A stretch of 64,000 bases of DNA from Microbacterium sp. A20. Its GTDB lineage: Bacteria; Actinomycetota; Actinomycetes; Actinomycetales; Microbacteriaceae. The translations under genes and the position numbers were made by a program. The first letter of the stretch is position 1; each line of letters begins with the position of its first letter. The DNA lies in assembly GCF_004794515.1 (NCBI RefSeq), contig NZ_SSDF01000060.1:1-64000 (forward strand), given 5' to 3'. The notes under the pieces are model-generated. The model saw only the letters and a list, made by a program, of their open reading frames with translations, was not told where the DNA came from and did no database searches. Shown piece after piece: positions 51,902 to 59,101 of this stretch.

Positions 51902-52828
51902 ATGCTCTGGCCGTTCGGATCGATATGGCGTCCGGTGCGACGGAAGCAGCGCGAGACGGTGGATCTGCGTTGGCTGACCGCCCGCACCTGGACTCGACGC
52001 TGGTACCCGCAGGGCATCGACCTCGGAGAGTGGCGGGGGCGACGCACCCTGGCGGTGAGCTGGTTCCGGCAGCAGCTCGACGGCGTGCACCTCGCCTCCC
52101 GCGTGACCTTCGTCGACCTCGAGCGCTCGCGCCATCTGGACGTGCTGCTCGCCATTCCCGGCGACGACGGCGAGCTGCACCCGGCGCCGATCCACGCCGG
52201 CGGACTCGCCTGGTTCGACGACCGTCTCTTCGTCGCGGCGACCGGTCGGGGCATCTGGGAGTTCGACCTCGCCGACGTGCGGGAGGTCCGCGGCGCCACC
52301 GCTCAGCGCATCGCCGGCAGGCGACCTCGGCGCGGTCGCACCACGGCACTCGTCGCCGTTCGCACGCGCGTGCATCCCGTCGCGCTGCGCTGCTCGTACT
52401 TGGGCCGGGTGTTCGACGAGCGCGGCACTCCGCTCCGGCGTGTACTCATCGGCGAGCACCGCACCGACGACAGCGGGCGGATCGGCGAGTTCTCCATCCC
52501 CGAGGACGCCGACGGCCGATTCGCTGAGGAGCACATGTTCACGCCCGGCATCCCCCGCATGCAGGGCGCCGTGCGCTGGGGAGACCGCCACTTCGTGTCG
52601 CAGTCCGACGGCCTGCGACCCGGGGCGCTGTGGAGCGGGCCGCGGACGGCACTGAAACAGGACGACGAGCCCCTCCCGGTCGGCTGCGAAGACCTGGCGC
52701 TCGACATCGACGCGGGGCTGCTCTGGTCGCTCGGGGAGCACCCGTGGCATCGGGTCGTGCGCGGCATCCCGTTCGCTCGGCTGGGGATCGAGGTCCCGGG
52801 CGCCGAGCGGCCCGCGCGGCGAACGTAG
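51902..52828 (+). CDS. propeller-like conserved protein
   Basis: The 308-residue protein has repeated Trp/Asp-rich segments: WYPQGIDLGEWRGRRTLAVS, VTFVDLERSRHLDVLLAI, PIHAGGLAWFDDRLFVAATG, GIWEFDLADVREV and LALDIDAGLLWSLGEHPW. This resembles a Streptomyces family thought to form a beta-propeller. No signal peptide is evident in this start; the Arg-rich N-terminus is atypical for export. GGGAG precedes the ATG at 51902 closely. An earlier ATG at 51800 would add 34 Arg-rich residues. Function is unknown; it diverges from the glycan operon. Confidence 0.65.
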   Translation: MLWPFGSIWRPVRRKQRETVDLRWLTARTWTRRWYPQGIDLGEWRGRRTLAVSWFRQQLDGVHLASRVTFVDLERSRHLDVLLAIPGDDGELHPAPIHAGGLAWFDDRLFVAATGRGIWEFDLADVREVRGATAQRIAGRRPRRGRTTALVAVRTRVHPVALRCSYLGRVFDERGTPLRRVLIGEHRTDDSGRIGEFSIPEDADGRFAEEHMFTPGIPRMQGAVRWGDRHFVSQSDGLRPGALWSGPRTALKQDDEPLPVGCEDLALDIDAGLLWSLGEHPWHRVVRGIPFARLGIEVPGAERPARRT

Positions 52829-52837
52829 ACTGGAGGG

Positions 52838-53137
52838 GTGAAGAAGCCCGCGCCTTTCCTCGTCTACACCGTGCTGCGGCTGCTGGCGTTCCTCGTCCCG
52901 CTCGCCATCCTCTGGTTCTTCTTCCCGATCTTCCGCGAGTACTGGTGGCTCGCCGCGATCTTCGCCGCGCTCATCGGCATGAGCATCTCGATGCTGTTCC
53001 TGCGCACGCCGCTCACCGACGCCTCGGCCCGACTCGCGGAGCGTCGCGAGAACCGGTCGTCGGGCGGCCAGGCCGATGCCGACGCCGAGGACCAGGCGAT
53101 CGACGCGACCGAGCTCGGGGACGACCCGAAGGCCTGA
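52838..53137 (+). CDS. DUF4229 membrane protein
   Basis: The 99-residue protein begins at GTG (MKKPAPFLVYTVLRLLAFLV) and has two helices, the second in LAAIFAALIGMSISMLFL, followed by ARLAERRENRS and an acidic tail ending LGDDPKA. This matches the DUF4229 pattern of actinobacteria, in which the gene is often close to menA, as here. The function is unknown. Confidence 0.8.
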   Translation: MKKPAPFLVYTVLRLLAFLVPLAILWFFFPIFREYWWLAAIFAALIGMSISMLFLRTPLTDASARLAERRENRSSGGQADADAEDQAIDATELGDDPKA

Positions 53138-53417
53138 CCGCCCTCCCCTGCCCCGCGCTCCCGCCACGTCCCGTCCCGACACAACTTCGGAGATCGACGA
53201 CGGCGCGCCACGGCATCCGCACTCCGTTCGGCGTGTCGCGTCACATCTCCGAAGTTGTGCGAGGAGCGGATGAGGCTGCGGCGGGGAGTGGGCCGGACGG
53301 CAAACCGGGACGGCTCAGCCGGACGGCGAACCGCGGCGGCTCAGCCGGACGGCGAACCGCGACGGCTCAGCCGGACGGCGAACCGCGACGGCTCAGCCGG
53401 ACGGCAAACCGGGCAGG
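53138..53417. other. repeat-filled gap before menA
   Basis: No gene is evident. The gap contains an inverted repeat, CACAACTTCGGAGAT at 53180-53194 and its complement at 53245-53259, and then a tandem 26-base repeat from 53292 to 53420. Both are annotated separately. Confidence 0.6.
53180..53259. repeat. inverted repeat with CACAACTTCGGAGAT arms
   Basis: The 15-base arms are perfect complements separated by 50 bases. The spacer contains a small GCGCGCC-rich part. It lies between convergent DUF4229 and menA genes. A hairpin with GCAACTCC arms after the esterase gene (63177-63202) has a related core, but the two are not clearly one family. Confidence 0.65.
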
Positions 53418-53420
53418 TCA
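53292..53420. repeat. 26-base tandem repeat, five copies
   Basis: Copies start at 53292, 53318, 53344, 53370 and 53396 with the consensus GCCGGACGGCGAACCGCGAC plus GGCTCA. Copies two to four differ by at most one base from each other. The first and last have small changes, and the fifth is 25 bases and includes the menA stop codon. Each unit has AGCCG/CGGCT ends that can form a hairpin. The unit length is not a multiple of three. Confidence 0.85.
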
Positions 53421-54392
53421 GCCGACGAACGCCCAGAACAGGGCGCCGGCGTACAGGAGTGACGTCAGCGACGTCAGGGCGAGCGCGGTCACCAGCTCCC
53501 TCGGCTGCCGGTAGGCCCAGACGATCACGATGGCAGGGAGCCCCGCCAGCAGCGCGAGGAGCGAGATCCAGGCGATCGGGTAGAGCAGTGCGATGGCCAC
53601 GGCGATCCCGAACGGCGCCAGGACGAAGAGCGTGAACAGCACCTGCGTGGCACGGCGCCCGATCAAGACCGTGAGCGTGCGCTTGCCGACCTCGCGGTCC
53701 TGGTCGATGTCACGCAGGTTGTTGGCGAGCAGTACGGCACACGCGAACAGGCCGGCCGCGATGGCTCCGAGCCACGCCTGCAGCGGCAGCTCGAACACCT
53801 GCACCCAGGTCGTGCCGAGCGTCGCGACGAGCCCGAAGAACACGAACACGAAGACCTCGCCGAGGCCGTAATAGCCGTAGGGGCGCTTGCCTCCGGTGTA
53901 GAACCAGGCCGCGACGATGCACGCGGCACCGACCGCCAGCATCCACCACTGCCCGGTGCGCACGACGATCGCGAGGCCGACGAGAGCGGCGAGCGCGAAG
54001 AAGATCAGTCCGATGACCAGGACGGTCCGCGGCTTCACCCGGCCGGATGCCGTCAGTCGCGCGGGACCGACCCGGTGGGCATCGGTGCCCCGGACGCCGT
54101 CGCTGTAGTCGTTCGTGAAGTTCACGCCGATCTGCAGCAGCACCGCGACGGCGAGGCACGCGAGCGCGATCACCCAGTGGAATTCGGGACCGGTGCTGCG
54201 CGCCGCACCGGTCCCGATGATCACCGGGGCGATCGCGAGCGGGAGGGTGCGCAACCGTGCGGCTCCGATCCAATCGGATGCCGTGACCGGCCCCGCCTCG
54301 ACGACCGGACGCCGCGCCGGATTGCCGCTGGTGCGGGCCGGGGCGTGCTTCGCGGTCCGACTCTTCTTCTTGCGCTGGGAGGATGCTGCCAC
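53418..54392 (-). CDS. menA: 1,4-dihydroxy-2-naphthoate polyprenyltransferase
   Basis: MenA attaches the prenyl chain to dihydroxynaphthoate at the membrane. The 324-residue protein has a basic N-terminal tail of 35 residues, eight or nine helices, and both metal-binding Asp motifs, NFTNDYSDGVRGTD at 91-104 and NNLRDIDQDREVGKRTL near residue 225. The tail is longer than in most homologues. Its stop codon lies in the last copy of a tandem repeat. Other men genes are 22-26 kb away. Confidence 0.93.
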   Translation of the reverse strand: MAASSQRKKKSRTAKHAPARTSGNPARRPVVEAGPVTASDWIGAARLRTLPLAIAPVIIGTGAARSTGPEFHWVIALACLAVAVLLQIGVNFTNDYSDGVRGTDAHRVGPARLTASGRVKPRTVLVIGLIFFALAALVGLAIVVRTGQWWMLAVGAACIVAAWFYTGGKRPYGYYGLGEVFVFVFFGLVATLGTTWVQVFELPLQAWLGAIAAGLFACAVLLANNLRDIDQDREVGKRTLTVLIGRRATQVLFTLFVLAPFGIAVAIALLYPIAWISLLALLAGLPAIVIVWAYRQPRELVTALALTSLTSLLYAGALFWAFVG

Positions 54393-54443
54393 GCAGGGAA
54401 TCCTACTGGCCGGGCCGATGCCGGACCTCAGCGGGACGACGGA

Positions 54444-54734
54444 TCAGGGGTTCGGATTGCTGTCCTTGCCGTCGAGCCAGAGCGTGTCGGAGGCGTCGGA
54501 GTGCGCACCGCCCGTGCCGACGTGCTTGGCGCTGATCTGCGGCCCCTTGGTGATCACGTGCACGAGGGCCATCGCGTGACCCTGCCCCAGCCCGTAGTCC
54601 TCCTTGAGCCACGCGACGATGGGGGTGGCCTTGGTCGTGGCGTCGAACCCCTTCTCCGTCGCGAGCTCGATGAACTGTCGCGGGGTCAGACCCGTCTTGG
54701 TCTCGATGTTGTCGAGGTATGCCTGGAAGGACAT
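54444..54734 (-). CDS. DUF4287 protein
   Basis: The 96-residue protein begins MSFQAYLDNIETKTGLTPRQ and has the family pattern FIELATEKGF, VAWLKEDYGLGQGHAMALVHV and ends with an acidic tail. DUF4287 proteins have no known activity. It lies 14 bases downstream of the cupin gene in the same direction, so the two may be co-transcribed. Confidence 0.82.
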   Translation of the reverse strand: MSFQAYLDNIETKTGLTPRQFIELATEKGFDATTKATPIVAWLKEDYGLGQGHAMALVHVITKGPQISAKHVGTGGAHSDASDTLWLDGKDSNPNP

Positions 54735-54748
54735 GGTGCTCCTGGTGC

Positions 54749-55111
54749 TCAGTCCTCGTCGAGGAACGTCTGGATGATGGTGGCGGAGGCGTGGATGCCG
54801 ATGATCCTGAGGACCCCGTCACCCACGTTGGTGAAGCAGTGCGGGATGTACGCGGGCCCGGTCGCGGTGTCGCCCGCACCGGCGACGAAAGTCTCCTCGC
54901 CCACGGTGATGCGGGCAAGTCCCTCGATCACGACCCACGTCTCGGCATACGGATGCCAGTGGAGCCCGGGGCCTTCGCCGGGCTGATTCTCGACGAAGAA
55001 GTAGGACACCTCCGCGCCGTGCTCGGCGCCGACGAACCTGCGGCTGCGGCCCGTGCCGATGCGGATGTCCGCGCCGGCGACGACCGGGATGGAAGGGGTT
55101 GTGCTGTTCAT
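54749..55111 (-). CDS. cupin-domain protein
   Basis: The 120-residue protein is a single cupin barrel. The metal site is probably in GLHWHPYAETWVVIEGLARI (two His, Glu) with the second His in IPHCFTNVGDG. This is a small sensor or enzyme of unknown substrate. It is divergent from an ArsR-type regulator with 45 bases between, a common arrangement in which the regulator controls the cupin gene. Confidence 0.83.
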   Translation of the reverse strand: MNSTTPSIPVVAGADIRIGTGRSRRFVGAEHGAEVSYFFVENQPGEGPGLHWHPYAETWVVIEGLARITVGEETFVAGAGDTATGPAYIPHCFTNVGDGVLRIIGIHASATIIQTFLDED

Positions 55112-55156
55112 GACCTCAGTCTCGACAGTCGTCGGCACCGGCCCTAGAGTTTCGAT

Positions 55157-56182
55157 GTGGATCGAAACAACGCGCCGGTCGAAGGCATCGAGCACCCCGA
55201 CCACCGCGTCGAGTTCCACCTGAGCCCCGGCGACGTCGAGGCGGTGCGATTCGGGATCTCCCCCGGTCACGAGCTGGCCCACGCGGTCCGAGTGCTGCTG
55301 CGCCCCGCCGCGCACCCGCTGCAGTGGGGGTGGCTGCGAGCCGTGCGCGACCGCCTGCCCCGAGACGAGTTCGCACTGCTCGCCACCGTGGTCGGCGATG
55401 ACGGGTATCTGCCCGACTTCCTGACGACCGCGCCGCGGTGGGACCTCACGCCGGAGGCCGAGCTCGACGAACTGCGCGCGGCACCTCTCGACCCGATGCG
55501 CGTCGACTTCGGGAAGATGGTGCGGCGTTCGGCCGGAGCCCGCCGAAAGGCGTTGGGCGAGATGCAGGATCGACCCGCGCGCGCCCGCGACATGATCGCC
55601 GACGCCTGGGGCGCGGTGTGGGACGCCGCGCTGGCTCCCGTCTGGCCACAGCTCGAACGCCTGTTGCGCGCCGACATCGCGGTCCGCGGCCGCACGATCG
55701 CGAGCGCGGGAATCGCGGGAATGGCCGGAGACCTGCACCCTCAGGTGACCTGGGGAGAGGGTGCCGTCCGCGTCTCGCTGCGCCGCCACAGCGAGCAGGT
55801 CGACTGCCGAGGAAGCGGCCTGGTGCTCGTGCCGTCGGTCATGTCGTCATGGGGCTGCATGGTGCTGACCGAGGCGCCGGCACAGCCGACGCTGTTCTAC
55901 CCGGCCCGGGGTGTCACGGCCGGCTGGGCCCGGGACATCGCCGAGACCACAGAGGCGCTCGGTGCGCTGCTGGGTCCGGCGCGAGCGGGCATCCTGCTCA
56001 GAGCCGGCGCCGCCCGCACGACGTCGCAGGTCGCACAGGAGGCCGGCATCGCGATATCGACCGCGTCGCATCACCTCGCCGTGCTGCGTGGCGCGGGGCT
56101 GATCGCCAGCGAGCGCGACGGCGCGCGAATGCTGCACCTGCGGACGCCGCTGGGTGAGGCGATGGTGGGCGCGGTGCTCTGA
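55157..56182 (+). CDS. DUF5937/ArsR-type regulator
   Basis: The 341-residue protein starts at GTG. The N-terminal 240 residues (HRVEFHLSPGDVEAVRFGIS; PLQWGWLRAVRDRL) match the DUF5937-type ligand domain and the C-terminal 90 an ArsR winged helix (AGILLRAGAARTTSQVAQEAG, AISTASHHLAVLRGAGLI). It is divergent from the cupin gene and its probable regulator. Confidence 0.82.
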   Translation: MDRNNAPVEGIEHPDHRVEFHLSPGDVEAVRFGISPGHELAHAVRVLLRPAAHPLQWGWLRAVRDRLPRDEFALLATVVGDDGYLPDFLTTAPRWDLTPEAELDELRAAPLDPMRVDFGKMVRRSAGARRKALGEMQDRPARARDMIADAWGAVWDAALAPVWPQLERLLRADIAVRGRTIASAGIAGMAGDLHPQVTWGEGAVRVSLRRHSEQVDCRGSGLVLVPSVMSSWGCMVLTEAPAQPTLFYPARGVTAGWARDIAETTEALGALLGPARAGILLRAGAARTTSQVAQEAGIAISTASHHLAVLRGAGLIASERDGARMLHLRTPLGEAMVGAVL

Positions 56183-56206
56183 CGCGCTCCCGGCCACGCG
56201 GCGGGA

Positions 56207-56665
56207 CTACTCGGCCGAGCCCACCGGGATGATCGGCCGATGCTCGTAGTAGGTCTGCAGCACGACGGTGGTGCGGGTGCTGACGTTCGCCGCGAGCCGC
56301 ACGTCGCGGACCAGCTCCTCCAGCGCACGCGGCGACGGGACCCGCACGAACAGCATGTAGCTCGCATCGCCGGCGATGGAGTGGCAGGCCTCGATCGCGT
56401 CCAGGTGCTCGAGCAGCTCGGGGGCGTTGTCGGGCTGCGCCGGGTCGAGCGGGGTGATCTCGATGAACGCCGAGAGCGGGGTGCCCACCTGCTCGGGGTC
56501 GAGGATCGCCTGATATCCGGAGATGACTCCTCTCGTCTCCAGCCGGCGCAGACGGGACTGCACGGCCGAGACCGACAGGCCGACGGCTTCCGACAACTGG
56601 GAGAGCGTGGCGCGCCCGTCACGGGAGATCGCGGTCAGGATCGCGCGGTCGACAGAATCATCCAT
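56207..56665 (-). CDS. Lrp/AsnC-family regulator
   Basis: The 152-residue protein has an N-terminal HTH (RATLSQLSEAVGLSVSAVQSR) at about residues 18-38 and a RAM ligand domain (GTPLSAFIEITPLD; ACHSIAGDASYMLFVRVPSP). The ATG at 56665 begins MDDSVDRAILTAISRDGRA. It is divergent from the DUF6421 gene, with a palindrome in the 72-base gap, so it probably controls that gene in response to an amino acid. Confidence 0.88.
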   Translation of the reverse strand: MDDSVDRAILTAISRDGRATLSQLSEAVGLSVSAVQSRLRRLETRGVISGYQAILDPEQVGTPLSAFIEITPLDPAQPDNAPELLEHLDAIEACHSIAGDASYMLFVRVPSPRALEELVRDVRLAANVSTRTTVVLQTYYEHRPIIPVGSAE

Positions 56666-56685
56666 GGCTGTAAGATTATCGTCAG

Positions 56686-56706
56686 GATTCCGTATATGCC
56701 GGAATC
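56686..56706. promoter_or_regulatory. Lrp/AsnC operator candidate
   Basis: GATTCCG and CGGAATC form a perfect seven-base inverted repeat around TATATGC in the gap between the AsnC and DUF6421 genes. It is the most likely binding site for the AsnC protein. It overlaps probable promoter elements of both genes. Confidence 0.6.
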
Positions 56707-56737
56707 TTTCCGTCAAAAACTCCGATCGGAGGTCCCG

Positions 56738-58210
56738 ATGTCCCTTCTTTCCGCCAACAGTTCCGCTGTTCAGGCCATCGTCGGCGAACCCGAGGTCGTC
56801 GAGGACACTTCGACAGGCTCAGTGCAGGCGCAGAATGTGGAGCAGTCCGCCGCCTGGGCGCAGCTCAAGTACGCCGCGATCGCCATCCGCGAGATGCAGA
56901 TCAAGGACGGCTCGATCCCGGACGCTTCGACAAGCTCAGCGACCCACCAGAAGGCCCGCGAGCTCGTCGGCGCGATCACCGCCGCGATCCGTGCACTCGC
57001 CCCCGCCTTCCCGCACGACGCCGAGTACCTCACCGCCTCCGTGGTCGACTTCGAGCGCTGGGCGTCAGAGGACTTCGGCGTGCCGGACTTCCTCGACTCG
57101 CTGATGGCCTTCCAGCCGCAGCAGACCCGCATCGACGGCATCCGCCACCTCGTCGTCTTCCCGATGTACACGCAGAACGGCTCGAGCGACCGCCTGGTCG
57201 AGGCGCTGATCGTCGAGACGATCTGGCCGGAGTTCATCGCGGCGCTCGAAGCGGGCGACTACGGCAACAAGCTGTTCGTCTCGTTGCGCCTCGTCGACTT
57301 CACGCCCGGATACGACACCAACTCGGCCGTGCTGTTCCCCGAGACCGTAGCGATGCGCGAGATCCCGACCTTCACCTGGGGCGCGATCTTCCAGGACCGC
57401 GAGGCCGCCCGCTACCGTCGTGTGACCCGCGCTGCGGCCGAGATCACCAACCTCGATCTGCCGGAGCGGGCCGCCGCGATGCTCGACGACCAGCAGGTGG
57501 CCGAGAAGACCTTCGTGATGTGGGACATCATCCACGACCGCACCCACATGCGCGGCGACCTGCCCTTCGACCCGTTCATGATCAAGCAGCGGATGCCGTT
57601 CTTCCTCTACTCGCTGGAGGAGATGCGCTGCGACATGACGGCGTTCCGCGAGTCGGTGAAGATCGAGCGTGCGCTCGCAGCCCGCATCGCCGCCGGCGAA
57701 GAGCTCACTGAGACCGAGCAGGAGATGCACGACTACGCGCACCTCGTGCAGTACGCGGTGATCTTCGACCGGATCTTCCGCTTCTCGATCACCGGTACCC
57801 GCATCCGCAACTACGACGCGGTCGGCGGACAGCTGCTGTTCGCGTGGCTGCACCAGCGCGGCGTGCTGCACTGGACCGACACCGCTCTCACTTTCGACTG
57901 GGAGGCCGTGCCGGACGCCGTCGTGGCGCTCGGCGACGCGATCGACGACTTGTACTGGCACTCGATCGACCGCCCCAAGGTCGCGCACTGGCTCGCCGCG
58001 TACGAGCTCGTCCGCGGCACGCTCACGCCGCACCCGGCCTCGCAGTGGGCTCGCGGCCTCCCGGACGAGATCCTCGCCGGGGCGCCGAAGGGCTACACGG
58101 ATGCCGTGATGGACGATGAGTTCCCGCTGTCGATGTTCTTCGAGACCCTCCACAAGAAGATGAAGCCCGTCATCGAATCCACCGTCGGCATCCGCGGTAC
58201 GGACGACTGA
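56738..58210 (+). CDS. DUF6421 protein with in-frame REP sequences
   Basis: The 490-residue protein matches DUF6421 (AVLFPETVAMREIPTFTWGAIF; MWDIIHDRTHMRGDLPFDP; RMPFFLYSLEEMRCD). HDRTH and a Glu/Cys-rich segment suggest a metal site, but activity is unknown. Two REP-type sequences in frame (residues 24-29 and 63-68) encode TSTGSV and ASTSSA near the N-terminus. GGAGG precedes the ATG by five bases. It is divergent from an AsnC regulator and followed by an SDR gene. Confidence 0.78.
   Translation: MSLLSANSSAVQAIVGEPEVVEDTSTGSVQAQNVEQSAAWAQLKYAAIAIREMQIKDGSIPDASTSSATHQKARELVGAITAAIRALAPAFPHDAEYLTASVVDFERWASEDFGVPDFLDSLMAFQPQQTRIDGIRHLVVFPMYTQNGSSDRLVEALIVETIWPEFIAALEAGDYGNKLFVSLRLVDFTPGYDTNSAVLFPETVAMREIPTFTWGAIFQDREAARYRRVTRAAAEITNLDLPERAAAMLDDQQVAEKTFVMWDIIHDRTHMRGDLPFDPFMIKQRMPFFLYSLEEMRCDMTAFRESVKIERALAARIAAGEELTETEQEMHDYAHLVQYAVIFDRIFRFSITGTRIRNYDAVGGQLLFAWLHQRGVLHWTDTALTFDWEAVPDAVVALGDAIDDLYWHSIDRPKVAHWLAAYELVRGTLTPHPASQWARGLPDEILAGAPKGYTDAVMDDEFPLSMFFETLHKKMKPVIESTVGIRGTDD
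56808..56822 (+). repeat. REP-type repeat inside DUF6421, copy 1
   Basis: CTTCGACAGGCTCAG lies in frame in codons 24-29 of the DUF6421 gene. It is the same core, in reverse, as the repeat at 1-23. The peptide it encodes reads TSTGSV. Confidence 0.65.
56925..56939 (+). repeat. REP-type repeat inside DUF6421, copy 2
   Basis: CTTCGACAAGCTCAG differs from copy 1 by one base and lies in frame in codons 63-68, encoding ASTSSA. The flanks GGACG and CGACCC are also like REP elements. Confidence 0.65.
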
Positions 58211-58262
58211 TGACCACGCGCGCACTGCGCGCGTTCCGAGTGTGACGCTGGGGCGCACCGCG

Positions 58263-58311
58263 CTGCGGCCGGAACCTGTTCTGCGGATCTCTCCGCGGGT
58301 TCCGGCCGCAG
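58263..58311 (+). terminator. bipartite hairpin after DUF6421
   Basis: CTGCGGCCGGAACC and GGTTCCGGCCGCAG form a perfect 14-base stem. The loop contains an inner GCGGA/TCCGC stem. It lies 53 bases after the DUF6421 stop and 22 bases before the SDR start. No U-tract follows. It may end or attenuate transcription before the SDR gene. Confidence 0.55.
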
Positions 58312-58332
58312 AAGCCCCTCCGAGCCGGAAGA

Positions 58333-59001
58333 GTGAGCGACATGGATGAACCCATCGAATCGAGACCGTCCGGCCGAACCGTGGTGCTCGCGGGAGCGAC
58401 CAGTGCGGCGGGGCGGGCGGTGGCACGCGCTCTGCACGGCGCAGGGGCTCGCGTGATCGCGACCGGCCGTTCTGTCGAAGGGCTGCAGCCGTTGGCGGAT
58501 GTCGGCGCTGAGGTGTTCCTCGCGGACGCGACCTCGCTCGACGAGATGACGGTGCTGGCGGCGCAGGTCGGCCACGTCGATGCGGTGATCCCGCTGGTCG
58601 GCGGCTGGCGCGGAGGCGGAGGCCTCGCCGGGCAGTCGGACGACGACTTCGCCGCACTGCTGCCCGCGCTCGAGGCCGTTCGCGCGACGAGCCGGGCATT
58701 CGACGCGACACTTCGCGCATCGGGGGCCGGCCGGTTCGCGATCGTGTCGTCGACGGCTGTCGCGCGGCCCCTCGCCGGCGGGGCGAACTATGCCGCGGTG
58801 AAGGCGGCGAGCGAGGCGTGGACCCGGGCCGTCGCCCAGGGGTATGCCAAGTCCGCGCGCGATGCCGGAGAACCGCTGCGCGCGGCATCCGTCGTGTTCC
58901 GTGCCAAGGCGCTCGATCCCGAGGTCCTGGCCGCGCGGGTCCTCACCCTGTGGGATACGGACGCCGCCGACCTCAACGACCGGGTGTTCGACCTCGACTG
59001 A
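58333..59001 (+). CDS. SDR-family oxidoreductase
   Basis: The 222-residue protein has the nucleotide-binding VLAGATSAAGRAVARALHGAG near residue 18 and an incomplete SDR catalytic set: SSTAVARPLAGGANYAAVKAA with Ser, Tyr and Lys. It is short for the family. It follows DUF6421 in the same direction after 122 bases and a hairpin, an arrangement that suggests a shared function. Start codons are GTG 58333 (after GGAAGA) or ATG 58342. Confidence 0.8.
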   Translation: MSDMDEPIESRPSGRTVVLAGATSAAGRAVARALHGAGARVIATGRSVEGLQPLADVGAEVFLADATSLDEMTVLAAQVGHVDAVIPLVGGWRGGGGLAGQSDDDFAALLPALEAVRATSRAFDATLRASGAGRFAIVSSTAVARPLAGGANYAAVKAASEAWTRAVAQGYAKSARDAGEPLRAASVVFRAKALDPEVLAARVLTLWDTDAADLNDRVFDLD

Positions 59002-59101
59002 CACCACCTCCGCGACGATCCGCCGACGGAGTGACGATCTGCGGAGCTTCTCCTGTTGAAACCTCGGGGAATCGTCCGGGGCTCGGGGAATCGTCCGACC
59101 C

